DNA from: 2-02-FULL-48-14 sp041645035
GTDB lineage: Bacteria > Patescibacteriota > Gracilibacteria > UBA1369 > 2-02-FULL-48-14
Reading direction: 5' to 3'
Length of the DNA: 16,457 bases
NCBI GenBank assembly: GCA_041645035.1
Contig: JBAZQU010000024.1
Location: forward strand, 1-16,457
Below the pieces are notes generated by a model. That model had not been told where the DNA came from. It saw nothing but the letters and a program-made list of their open reading frames with translations, and made no database searches. The number at the start of each line of letters is the position of its first letter. Position 1 is the stretch's first letter. Shown here one piece after another: positions 7,679 to 14,446 of this stretch. Both the position numbers and the translations under genes were made by a program.

Positions 7679-8003
7679 GTGTCATCCAACGGTGACGACA
7701 GTAGGCGTTTGCTCATTGGATTTTTGAGGCGTAAATTCGAACTTGTACTCGAAAAAGCAAAAGAGGCTTGTGAGAATAGTGGACAGGCTGCAGAGGACCA
7801 TTTTGTCCACGCCGCCAAAATGGTTTCAATAGGCGAAATTGCGTCGGGAGAATATCCAGGGTGAACCCAGGGCTAACAAAACTCATCATGACGTGGGTAA
7901 AAAAATTCGTAAGACTATCACGGAACTTGGAGGGGTTATGCCGGAAAAACTCGCAACATCTGAGAACATCAAAAAATCCGAAAAACGCTTAAAAATTAAG
8001 TGA
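7679..8003 (+). pseudogene. dinD: Decayed dinD (DNA damage-inducible protein D) remnant
   Basis: Two pieces of a DinD-like protein lie in different frames. The first (frame of 7679-7864) reads FELVLEKAKEACENSG, then EDHFVHAAKMVSIGEI, matching the DinD N-terminal region; it stops at 7862-7864. The second, one frame over and readable from about 7850 to TGA 8001-8003, reads GEPRANKTHHDVGKKIRKT, then ELGGVMPEKL and NIKKSEKRLK. This is the conserved DinD C-terminus. Full DinD proteins are about 270-290 residues, whereas only about 110 are left. The start and a large middle part are therefore missing, and the two ends are joined by a deletion with a frameshift. The remnant follows relA by 10 bases. 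Its last 8 bases overlap the recO end on the opposite strand. It is very unlikely to make a working protein. Confidence 0.8.
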
Positions 8004-8718
8004 GTTGAACTTGCAGACTTTTTAGCGGGCGATTCATGTGCAGGCTGAAAAAACCGGGGATCCATTCGCGGAGCACGGTGGCCTCTTCGATTTGGAGCTC
8101 TACTTTGCAGCAATCTTCGGTGCTGGCGCGGCGGAAAAACTCAAAAGCTTTGCGATATTTAAGCGGTAGGGGGCGACTGTGTTCTTTGCAACAACCGGTG
8201 CAGGAAAGAGTTCCGGCTTCCTGGTCCCAGTGGGCTTCACCCTCAATATTTTGGTGGCAGGCACCGCATTGTTTGAAACTGGGAAGAAAACCGAGTAAAT
8301 GAGCGAGCTTAATCAACGCAGCCTCCGGCAAAAATAGATGAGGGGATCGGTTGAGACTTTGCAGAGTTTCTTCCAATAGCGTGTAAATTTCCACTTGAAG
8401 GTCTTTAGGTTGCAGATTGCGCTCCAGAATTTCGAGAAAAACCGCCAAGCGGCACACCAGGTTCACGTTTTCTTTGAGGTGAGTGAAACTATTTTTTACT
8501 TGCACGTTCTGCAGGTACAAATTGTGAGCGCTTTGATAGGTGGTCCCTTCAATGAGGTTCATGAGCTCGAGGTGAGCGCGGCGACGAGAAGAAGGAATGT
8601 TGGCGCCCTTCACCACCAAATCCAGACGTTCGCCCTTACTCGAAAGCACGGTAAGCATCAGGTCTTTTTCGCCATACTCGCGTCTCCGTAAAATGACTCC
8701 GCTGAGGTTTTGTATCAT
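7996..8718 (-). CDS. recO: DNA repair protein RecO
   Basis: RecO acts in RecFOR recombination repair, binding single-stranded DNA and SSB and helping load RecA. The protein is 240 residues, the usual length. The N-terminal OB-fold carries the family start pattern (SGVILRRREYGEKDLMLTVLS, about 6-26, then VVKGAN). A helical middle (about 80-150) follows. A four-cysteine zinc site is seen as CGAC (C151, C154) and CTGC (C173, C176). The ATG overlaps the ftsX stop by four bases (ATGA), so translation is probably coupled to ftsX. The gene is the last of the - strand cluster that starts upstream of 10397. Its 3' end overlaps the dinD remnant convergently. No terminator is evident after it. Confidence 0.93.
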   Translation of the reverse strand: MIQNLSGVILRRREYGEKDLMLTVLSSKGERLDLVVKGANIPSSRRRAHLELMNLIEGTTYQSAHNLYLQNVQVKNSFTHLKENVNLVCRLAVFLEILERNLQPKDLQVEIYTLLEETLQSLNRSPHLFLPEAALIKLAHLLGFLPSFKQCGACHQNIEGEAHWDQEAGTLSCTGCCKEHSRPLPLKYRKAFEFFRRASTEDCCKVELQIEEATVLREWIPGFFSLHMNRPLKSLQVQLT

Positions 8719-9632
8719 GCGTTTTCAAGGACCAGAGTCCTTTTGAGATAAAAATAGGTGGCTGCGAAACTGGAAAGCACGCCGATGCTCACACTCACCA
8801 GAATTTCGGCGGCAACAAGCCAAACGGGGCTCCAATAAGATTGAAAACTGAGGTAGTCGGAGAGCGAGGTGCCTTCCAAAAAGAACATAAGTAAAAAGAA
8901 GCTGAAAAACACGGCAATAAAACTATAAAATCCGCCCTCAAACAGAAAGGGGAGTTGAATCATGCTGTAGCGTGCGCCCACCAATTGCATAATTTGAATC
9001 TCAGTTTTGCGGGTGAAAATACTGAGGTGAATGGCGTTCATAATCATGAGCAGCGAGCCAAAAATAAAAGTCACTACCACGCCAATGATAAGTTTTTGCG
9101 TGAAGTCGGTCACGTTGAGAAGCCGTGCCGCAATGGCTTGATTTTCGCCGGAACTTTCCACGTCCAGCAGCAGGTCGGCGTAGGGCGATTCCTCCAAATA
9201 GGTGAGCACCATTTCGTGCTGATCGGGAGTTTCGGTAACGATGCGAAGGTTCGCCGGCAGGGGGTTTTCAATTCCGTACACGGTAAACGGATCCGTCTTG
9301 TCCGGATAAAGGCTGATGAATTCTTGCAAGGCTTGGTCGCTGCTGGTGTATTCCACTTCTTCCACCACGGGCAGGGCCTCCACTTCCTTCACCAGGTTGT
9401 TCACTTCGTAGAGGGAGCTGGAATCATCCACGTAAATAATCAGATCGATTTTTTGCGCGAGATCATCGAGGGTCGACTGGGTCAGGGTGTTTAGCACCAT
9501 AATCACGTTGAAAATAAAAAGAATCAGCCCCATCATCACAGTGGTGGCGACGCTGAGCAGCAGATTTCGCCCCACATTTTGCAGGGAGATACGACTGAGA
9601 CGCTTCAAGTTGTAAACAAATTTTGGTCGCAT
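8715..9632 (-). CDS. ftsX: Cell division protein FtsX
   Basis: FtsX is the membrane partner of the ATPase FtsE and transmits a signal to peptidoglycan hydrolases at the septum. The 305-residue protein has the family layout. Membrane helix 1 is at about 25-50. An extracytoplasmic domain (about 52-177) contains NPLPANLRI (123-131), the conserved NPLP motif. Helices at about 179-205, 228-253 and 269-297 complete the FtsX fold. The cytoplasmic loop motif RKTEIQIMQLVGA (208-220) is characteristic. The start lies inside the end of the RibL-like gene (28-base overlap), and its stop overlaps recO by four bases. ftsE is usually directly upstream of ftsX but is absent here, so it must be elsewhere or missing. 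Confidence 0.94.
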   Translation of the reverse strand: MRPKFVYNLKRLSRISLQNVGRNLLLSVATTVMMGLILFIFNVIMVLNTLTQSTLDDLAQKIDLIIYVDDSSSLYEVNNLVKEVEALPVVEEVEYTSSDQALQEFISLYPDKTDPFTVYGIENPLPANLRIVTETPDQHEMVLTYLEESPYADLLLDVESSGENQAIAARLLNVTDFTQKLIIGVVVTFIFGSLLMIMNAIHLSIFTRKTEIQIMQLVGARYSMIQLPFLFEGGFYSFIAVFFSFFLLMFFLEGTSLSDYLSFQSYWSPVWLVAAEILVSVSIGVLSSFAATYFYLKRTLVLENA

Positions 9633-10099
9633 GGCGTTGCGAGAGGTTGGGTAAGCGATCCTTTCATGAGCGAACTTTTGAAAGTTTCAGGTTGGAAAGG
9701 CTGGAGTCGAACAATTTCTGTGTTTAGTTTTTCTTTGATGAAGTAATTTTTGAGGCCGTAAGTAAACACGTATTGGTCGTAGCCGAGGGCTAAAATGTCG
9801 GGGGCGTACCGTTTGATGATGCGATATTTGTCGTCGGTGTTTCCGAGGACGGCGCGGTCCACGTATTTACAGTTTTGTACGTCGCGAAGACGTTTGCGTT
9901 CATTGTACATGGGTGCGGCTCCTTTCACTTTTTTTACGGTTTCGTCGCGAGACACCACCACAATCAGTTGGTCGCCGAAGGCACGGGCCTGCTCCAGATA
10001 ATTTTCATGCCCGGCATGAAAAAAATCAAAGGTGCCAAAGGCCATGACTTTTTTATATGGCGGACTCTTTGAGTCCGCTTGGTTAGAAGAGGTTTGCAT
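9605..10099 (-). CDS. RibL/TagD-like nucleotidyltransferase (possible archaeal-type FAD synthase)
   Basis: This member of the HxGH nucleotidyltransferase superfamily transfers AMP or CMP to a phosphorylated substrate. From the ATG at 10099 it is 164 residues. GTFDFFHAGH (22-31) is the nucleotide-binding HxGH motif. VVVSRDETVKKVKG and NERKR follow, then VDRAVLG and PDILALGYDQ. The combination RDETVKK...ERKR...VDRAVLG...ALGYDQ is close to archaeal RibL FAD synthases. Glycerol-3-phosphate cytidylyltransferase (TagD) and RfaE C-terminal domains are the alternatives. Starts at 10111, 10099 or 10045 are possible. The last would cut the first strand (KKV), so 10099 is preferred. It overlaps the upstream membrane protein by 17 bases and ftsX by 28 bases, which suggests translational coupling. 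The exact substrate cannot be read from sequence. Confidence 0.85.
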   Translation of the reverse strand: MQTSSNQADSKSPPYKKVMAFGTFDFFHAGHENYLEQARAFGDQLIVVVSRDETVKKVKGAAPMYNERKRLRDVQNCKYVDRAVLGNTDDKYRIIKRYAPDILALGYDQYVFTYGLKNYFIKEKLNTEIVRLQPFQPETFKSSLMKGSLTQPLATPCDQNLFTT

Positions 10100-10397
10100 C
10101 GGCAAGGCCAAAATTAAAATAAAGAGCGCCTAGAAATACCAGAAGAGAAAGACTACTGCAAACAATAAAGGGCACTTTTAGGTTGCCGGTGATCCCCTCG
10201 AGCGCGAGCGAAAAGCGAGCGCTGCCATAGATTAAAGCTGAAAACAAAAAGGGGAGGTCCAGTACATTGAAGATCAGCGAATCCACTCGATCGATCACCC
10301 CATTGGCCAGCAGCAGGGAAGCGCTAATATGCAGCCCCCCAAAAACCACAAAAAACAGCAGAGAGATATGTGCCAGATTTTGAAGCACTTTTTGCAT
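10083..10397 (-). CDS. Small three-helix membrane protein, unknown function
   Basis: I do not recognise this 104-residue protein. It has three clear hydrophobic segments at about residues 10-31, 41-61 and 73-95 and short polar ends (MQKVLQNLAH at the start, LADANLF at the end). It is the first gene of the overlapping set with the RibL-like gene, ftsX and recO. Its stop lies 17 bases inside the next gene, supporting co-expression. A -10-like TATACT on the - strand (10404-10409) ends only seven bases before the ATG, so the message could be leaderless. It may be functionally linked to the other small membrane protein at 10504-10791, which has the same size class and topology. Confidence 0.75.
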   Translation of the reverse strand: MQKVLQNLAHISLLFFVVFGGLHISASLLLANGVIDRVDSLIFNVLDLPFLFSALIYGSARFSLALEGITGNLKVPFIVCSSLSLLVFLGALYFNFGLADANLF

Positions 10398-10403
10398 GGA
10401 CTC

Positions 10404-10409
10404 AGTATA
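10404..10409 (-). promoter_or_regulatory. Possible -10 box for the overlapping membrane protein-RibL-ftsX-recO set
   Basis: TATACT on the - strand lies seven bases before the ATG at 10397. No good -35 box is seen at 16-18 bases upstream. If it is used, the transcript would start at or next to the ATG. Confidence 0.3.
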
Positions 10410-10503
10410 CCCAAGAGGACCACGAGAAGCGATGCCTGGGTTTTGTAGATGCAGTTGACAGTATTGGGCGAAATGTTATGACCCGTCTGCCGCATCAAAC
10501 CTC

Positions 10504-10791
10504 TCAATCGTTGATAAACAGACTATGGGAGAGGAGGAAAAGAATGAGACAGGAACCTATGAAAATAGATAGAAAAACTAAAAGCGAGCGGTCACTTTTC
10601 CTTATGGCCATTATTCCAATGAAAAAAGCAGCTATATCTATAGGGACTGCAACGCCTACGGTTAAATCCCACCAATGACCCTCATCAAAGGTGACCAGAC
10701 TAAGCAGCGTAAACATAAAAAAAACCGCAGTTAATCCCACCGACCATTTACCTAACTGGGTTTCGGGCAATAAAGCGATTTTCTTCTTCAT
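10504..10791 (-). CDS. Small three-helix membrane protein, unknown function
   Basis: I do not recognise this 95-residue protein. Hydrophobic segments lie at about residues 17-36, 43-63 and 69-90. They are preceded by a basic start (MKKKIALLPETQLGKW) that favours a cytoplasmic N-terminus. It precedes the other small membrane protein by 106 bases on the same strand and is probably expressed with it or just before it. The ATG follows a candidate promoter at 10809-10838 and has no Shine-Dalgarno sequence. Immediately upstream is GCGTTGAATGC (10798-10808), which resembles an integron attC 3' half-site and marks the edge of the accessory region. Confidence 0.72.
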   Translation of the reverse strand: MKKKIALLPETQLGKWSVGLTAVFFMFTLLSLVTFDEGHWWDLTVGVAVPIDIAAFFIGIMAIRKSDRSLLVFLSIFIGSCLILFLLSHSLFIND

Positions 10792-10808
10792 TATTAGGCG
10801 TTGAATGC

Positions 10809-10838
10809 ATACTATCGCGAAAGCGGTACTGCTGGCAA
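10809..10838 (-). promoter_or_regulatory. Candidate promoter with hairpin in its spacer
   Basis: On the - strand, TTGCCA (10833-10838) and TAGTAT (10809-10814) are separated by 18 bases. Transcription would start near 10802. The spacer holds most of the hairpin TATCGCGAAAGCGGTA (10813-10828), six pairs including one T-G around a GAAA loop. The hairpin could be an operator or simply part of the local repeat family. Confidence 0.4.
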
Positions 10839-10871
10839 ATATAAGTGAATGAGGTCTTTTTTGCCCCCCCC

Positions 10872-12122
10872 TTAGCGGAAAAAACTAATGAGGAGCTTGA
10901 ATAGATGATAAACCGGCCGAGAAAACACCCGACCGTAGTGCGCCATGAGTTCTTTAGAGTCTTCGTGAGTTTTTCTTTTCGCTAAATCAAATGCATATTT
11001 TTTGTTTATTTTCGCCCATACTCTAGCCATCTCCTCCTTATGCTTTGGACCTTGTACGTTTCTGGTGCGATCACATTTCCTGAAGAAAAAGTTATTAATG
11101 GAAAGCCAAAGAGAAATGATCCTTACACCGCCTGCATTCTCACTCTTCGCATTTATCAATGACGGGATTAGAAGTTTGGGGAACAAAAGATCCAATTCAT
11201 CAAGATCACTTAGTATGAAAGCCATGTTCCAGGTGACATACAGACTGGCCCATTGTTGGCTCACCGCAAACGTCGGGAATAAATTATTTTTAGATACAAC
11301 TGACCTATAAAACTTATCGGTGGCATTGTCCGGTAAGACGCTTTCTTTCTTGAATTCTGCCAAAGGGGGGTTGCGCGTTATATCTTCATTCAATTCAAAT
11401 GCGCAGATGGAATTTGTCTTGAATCCCTTCTCATATTCCGTGATTCCCGCCTCATAAATATTGATTCTTAGTAATTCAAGTATGTGACCCCATCCTTTCT
11501 TATTTGTGGAACACAGAAGTTTATATTCCAGATAGTTTAAGTTTCTTTTGTCCAATTGAGATTTGTTCAAACCGCGTTTGATCCGGAAATAGATCATCAG
11601 AGGGTCAACAGACATTATTTTTAAAACTTGGAACAGATTGTGAGTTACGCTCAAAACCCTCCTAAAAGCTCCGAAAATGTGCCTTGAATCAAGTCCATAC
11701 AATCTCTCTTTAGATCTTAAATGCTCCTGAGCTTCTACAAAAAAATTATGATTATTGCACATTGCTACGGTCATGGCTTCTAAAATAAAAGTCACATGAG
11801 CGGCCCTGTCGACGTGCTCGGACCCCTTAAACCAATCTTTTGTAAGCGCTGCTTTCGCGAATTCAACAATAGCGGGATGTTTGGTTGTAATCCCTTGTTT
11901 GATATTTTCAAACATAGAACCCAGGCTCTGCGGTTTTGAGATAACCCCAGCAAAGAATTTTTGCATTGGAGGATATGTGGTCCGAAAGTCATCAAGTTTC
12001 ATTTCATTAAGAACCTCTTGGATTATTTTAGGATTAGTTCTCATGTTTTGCCGCAGACCAAGCGCAGCCATTGATTTCTCAATTATGATTTCGGCCTGTT
12101 TTTTGCTTGTTCTTGTGACCAT
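10872..12122 (-). CDS. Hypothetical protein, 416 residues, no recognised domain
   Basis: I do not recognise this protein. It is soluble-looking, rich in Lys, Leu, Phe and Asn, and mostly helical by composition, with no signal peptide, clear membrane helix, Walker box or metal-binding motif. The N-terminus (MVTRTSKKQAEIIIEKSMAA) is basic and helical. The C-terminus (PVYHLFKLLISFFR) is amphipathic and might touch a membrane. It starts 17 bases after the stop of the GNAT-NTPase gene on the same strand, so the two are probably co-transcribed and may work together. Codon use is more AT-rich than in the ftsX-recO region. The stop is followed by an eight-C tract (10864-10871). A real gene is likely because the long frame is uninterrupted, but its function is unknown. 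Confidence 0.7.
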   Translation of the reverse strand: MVTRTSKKQAEIIIEKSMAALGLRQNMRTNPKIIQEVLNEMKLDDFRTTYPPMQKFFAGVISKPQSLGSMFENIKQGITTKHPAIVEFAKAALTKDWFKGSEHVDRAAHVTFILEAMTVAMCNNHNFFVEAQEHLRSKERLYGLDSRHIFGAFRRVLSVTHNLFQVLKIMSVDPLMIYFRIKRGLNKSQLDKRNLNYLEYKLLCSTNKKGWGHILELLRINIYEAGITEYEKGFKTNSICAFELNEDITRNPPLAEFKKESVLPDNATDKFYRSVVSKNNLFPTFAVSQQWASLYVTWNMAFILSDLDELDLLFPKLLIPSLINAKSENAGGVRIISLWLSINNFFFRKCDRTRNVQGPKHKEEMARVWAKINKKYAFDLAKRKTHEDSKELMAHYGRVFSRPVYHLFKLLISFFR

Positions 12123-12139
12123 TGATAGAACCTATATTT

Positions 12140-13081
12140 TTACAGGCCGACTACTTTTTCAAACTCTTTTAGTGCTTCTTCCTCTGATAAATTGCTGGTG
12201 TCGACGACTGGTACTTCTAATGCTTTAGCCTGATTCCTTAAGAATTTGAGCCAGTTTTTCATATCATCGGTCAACAGCTCCGGCTGTCCTCGCTTATGCG
12301 TGAGTCTATATGCCATTTCCTCTTTGCCGCAATCTATAAGTATGATTTTGTAATTTTTGAAATCATGTTTTTGGAAGCCATTGTGAATGAATTGCAAATT
12401 AACTTGGCCTTCTAAAAAAACTTTTTCATCACTGTGTTCATTTATGAGTTTATCAATCCATTCATAGGTTTTTGCTTCTTGCCAGCCGGAAGGCGAGCCG
12501 AATTCTTTTTTCATTTCTGCAACGGAAGGAACTCCAATTGAGTCGAAATGAAGAAACGACCAAGCCCTATTCGCATATTTTTTCTTTAGCCGGGCGGTCA
12601 AAGTTGTTTTTCCGACTCCGGAAGCGCCAGTTATGAAGTAGATGGTTTTCGCCTTACCTACTTCACGTCCAAAAAAATAACAATCTTCTCCGTACCACTG
12701 TTTTTTCAAGAGAAACGATTCTTTGAACCCCATTTTTTCATAAAAACCTTTAGCATTATATCTGACGAGACTCCAGCACCAGAGTTTTGGGATATTATCT
12801 TCGGCACATTTTTGGACAGCAGCGTCAATCAAAGCCCTACCGGCTCCTCTTTTTTTGGATGAAAGGGAGTGGATTTCATAGCTTTGATCTTCCGGTCTCA
12901 ACACCATGGCGCCAATGACTTTGTTTTCCTGAATTGCCGCGTAGCATTGTTTCTTTTGAATGTACTTATCAATATCTTTGACGTTTGAAAAGAAGTAATT
13001 TTCGGTGTCTAAAACTTTAACTATTCTCGATATGTCCCGGCTGTTATTTTTTTTCGCTAGTACGACTTTTATCGATTTCAT
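12140..13081 (-). CDS. GNAT acetyltransferase fused to a P-loop NTPase/kinase-like domain
   Basis: This is a two-domain protein of 313 residues from the ATG at 13081. Residues about 1-142 form a GNAT N-acetyltransferase. The acetyl-CoA motif A is SSKKRGAGRALIDAAVQKC (about 74-92), and the closing motif is YNAKGFYEKMGF. Residues about 146-313 form a P-loop domain. The Walker A motif is GASGVGKTT (about 152-160), an acidic strand segment is FLHFDSIG, and LTHKRGQPELLTDD may be the lid. This domain resembles small nucleotide or shikimate kinase-like ATPases that phosphorylate a small molecule. A fusion of the two could modify one substrate in two ways, as in some resistance enzymes (inference). 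The open frame extends to an ATG at 13192, but those 37 residues lack GNAT features and cover a hairpin, so 13081 is preferred. The 416-residue gene follows by 17 bases. Confidence 0.85.
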   Translation of the reverse strand: MKSIKVVLAKKNNSRDISRIVKVLDTENYFFSNVKDIDKYIQKKQCYAAIQENKVIGAMVLRPEDQSYEIHSLSSKKRGAGRALIDAAVQKCAEDNIPKLWCWSLVRYNAKGFYEKMGFKESFLLKKQWYGEDCYFFGREVGKAKTIYFITGASGVGKTTLTARLKKKYANRAWSFLHFDSIGVPSVAEMKKEFGSPSGWQEAKTYEWIDKLINEHSDEKVFLEGQVNLQFIHNGFQKHDFKNYKIILIDCGKEEMAYRLTHKRGQPELLTDDMKNWLKFLRNQAKALEVPVVDTSNLSEEEALKEFEKVVGL

Positions 13082-13125
13082 CTTTGAATTTATTATGTTC
13101 GTATATGATGTACATTTTTCTCTTT

Positions 13126-13151
13126 GATTCCGCGAAGCGGGATCGTTTTTT
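13126..13151 (+). terminator. Terminator-like hairpin with T-run (+ strand)
   Basis: GATTCCGC (13126-13133) pairs with GCGGGATC (13137-13144), with one T-G pair and a GAA loop, followed by G and six T (13146-13151). It would stop + strand transcription, but no + strand gene ends here. The loop region CGCGAAGCGG also appears near 16258, so it may belong to a local hairpin family rather than being a terminator. Confidence 0.45.
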
Positions 13152-13176
13152 ATAGGAATAAGAATTTGATTTTTCC

Positions 13177-13227
13177 GTTTTGGCGAGCACAAGAGGGGGT
13201 TAGGGAGTGAATTGTGCGAGCCAAAAC
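13177..13227. repeat. Inverted repeat just after the Fic gene
   Basis: GTTTTGGCGAGCACAA (13177-13192) and its near-complement at 13212-13227 form a 16-bp stem, except for two central mismatches, around a G-rich 19-base loop. It begins three bases beyond the Fic stop on the - strand. No T-run follows immediately, so it may terminate weakly, protect the 3' end, or be another junction-type element like those at 14447-16339. Confidence 0.6.
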
Positions 13228-13229
13228 TC

Positions 13230-14387
13230 TTATCTCAAGAAAATCTCTATGTAATTTTTGTAGTGATAACTCCGATCGTAAGTTTTTCCATCATCTTTTT
13301 GTTCCAGTATGCCAAGTCTGACAAAACGATCTACCACTTTTTGAGCTCCAACGCGTGAGAATCCTGTCCAATCCATGACGATTTTGGTAGAAATAATCGG
13401 TTGGCCATATAACTTTTGAAGTACCAATATTCCGCTTTTTGACTCTCTTTTTGCCAAAGCCTGTATTTTAGTCATATCCGTTTCATGTAGTTTCGCTATT
13501 TTTTTAGAGATGAGAATTGATTGTTCCGAGGTTTCAATTACGCCATCAAGGAAAAAGTCAATCCATGATCCAACTTCTCCATGGTGGTAGCCGTACAGTT
13601 TTTGGTAATAAATTTTTTGGTGTTTCTTAAAATATGAGGAGAGGAAAAGTACTGGTTTTTCAAGCATGGCCTTATGGCATAAGAGCATGGTGACAAGTAA
13701 GCGTCCTGTTCTTCCGTTTCCATCAAGGAACGGATGGATTGTTTCAAACTGTGCGTGCGTCAAAGCAATATGAACAAGTGGTAGTGTCGCTTTTTCATCA
13801 TGCAAAAATTTCTCAAGATCATTGAGCGCTTTTTGCATCTCATCTATAGGTGGTGGCACAAACGATGCATTTGAAGGCAGAGTCCCTCCAATCCAATTTT
13901 GTGACTTACGAAATGCTCCCGGGTCGGAGAAGTGAGTTGATCTGGCGCCTGTCATGAGTTTGTCGTGAAGTTCGCGGATGAAGCGTAAGGAGAGGGGTAG
14001 TTGTTTTACTCGTTCCAATCCATAATTTAACGCTTTGATATAGTACAAAATATCGTCCGCATCCGTTTCTTTTGCGGCTACACCGGCTTTTTTCTCCATT
14101 GCGTCTACCATGGTTGCCTTTGTCCCTTCAATTTGTGCCGAGGATTCAGCGTCTTTGGCGACGAACATGGAAATAAAAAAATCAACATCGGGTAGCAAGT
14201 GAGTTATTCCATCGAGTTTTCCGATAAGCCTGTCTGCTTCTGCGGCTTTGAGTAGAATTGTTTTTGGTAAGTCGAATAGTTCTTTTGGCGGAAAGGGATT
14301 TGGGATGAACGCCGAAAATCCTTCTTTCTGCTTAATTTTTTTGCCAATTTCGATCTTCATAGATAGTTTGCTTATCAACTTGAACAT
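13230..14387 (-). CDS. Fic family protein (class II, Fic_N-Fic-winged helix)
   Basis: Fic enzymes usually transfer AMP from ATP to a hydroxyl of a target protein. The 385-residue protein has a Fic_N region. Its inhibitory helix motif is SAQIEG (83-88), fitting (S/T)xxxE(G/N), so it is self-inhibited from its own N-terminus (class II). The catalytic loop is HPFLDGNGRTGR (218-229), complete with His218 and the anion-binding GNGR. The flap region (GGTLPSNASFVPP, 167-179) is also present. The C-terminal part (about 320-385) is a winged-helix domain (KIVMDWTGFSRVGAQKVVDR). This architecture matches the SoFic type. The ATG at 14387 follows a strong promoter so closely that the message may be leaderless; the ATG at 14360 is the alternative. 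No partner antitoxin gene is adjacent, as expected for class II. Confidence 0.93.
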   Translation of the reverse strand: MFKLISKLSMKIEIGKKIKQKEGFSAFIPNPFPPKELFDLPKTILLKAAEADRLIGKLDGITHLLPDVDFFISMFVAKDAESSAQIEGTKATMVDAMEKKAGVAAKETDADDILYYIKALNYGLERVKQLPLSLRFIRELHDKLMTGARSTHFSDPGAFRKSQNWIGGTLPSNASFVPPPIDEMQKALNDLEKFLHDEKATLPLVHIALTHAQFETIHPFLDGNGRTGRLLVTMLLCHKAMLEKPVLFLSSYFKKHQKIYYQKLYGYHHGEVGSWIDFFLDGVIETSEQSILISKKIAKLHETDMTKIQALAKRESKSGILVLQKLYGQPIISTKIVMDWTGFSRVGAQKVVDRFVRLGILEQKDDGKTYDRSYHYKNYIEIFLR

Positions 14388-14392
14388 TAACT

Positions 14393-14421
14393 ATCTTAGC
14401 TTTTGGTTCATATTGAGTCAA
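14393..14421 (-). promoter_or_regulatory. Promoter for the Fic gene, probably leaderless
   Basis: On the - strand, TTGACT (14416-14421) and TAAGAT (14393-14398) are separated by exactly 17 bases. The -10 box ends five bases before the ATG at 14385-14387, so transcription would begin at or beside the start codon. Confidence 0.6.
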
Positions 14422-14446
14422 GAGATAGTAACTAAAGTTTTTATAC

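Noticed and set aside
10864..10871. Eight-C tract as a phase-variable switch
   Set aside because: It lies just after the stop of the 416-residue gene, outside any coding frame, and no promoter spacing depends on it. It could also be a sequencing length error.
13082..13192. N-terminal extension of the GNAT-NTPase to ATG 13192
   Set aside because: The 37 extra residues do not resemble GNAT, and the DNA contains a perfect hairpin and a junction-like half-site.
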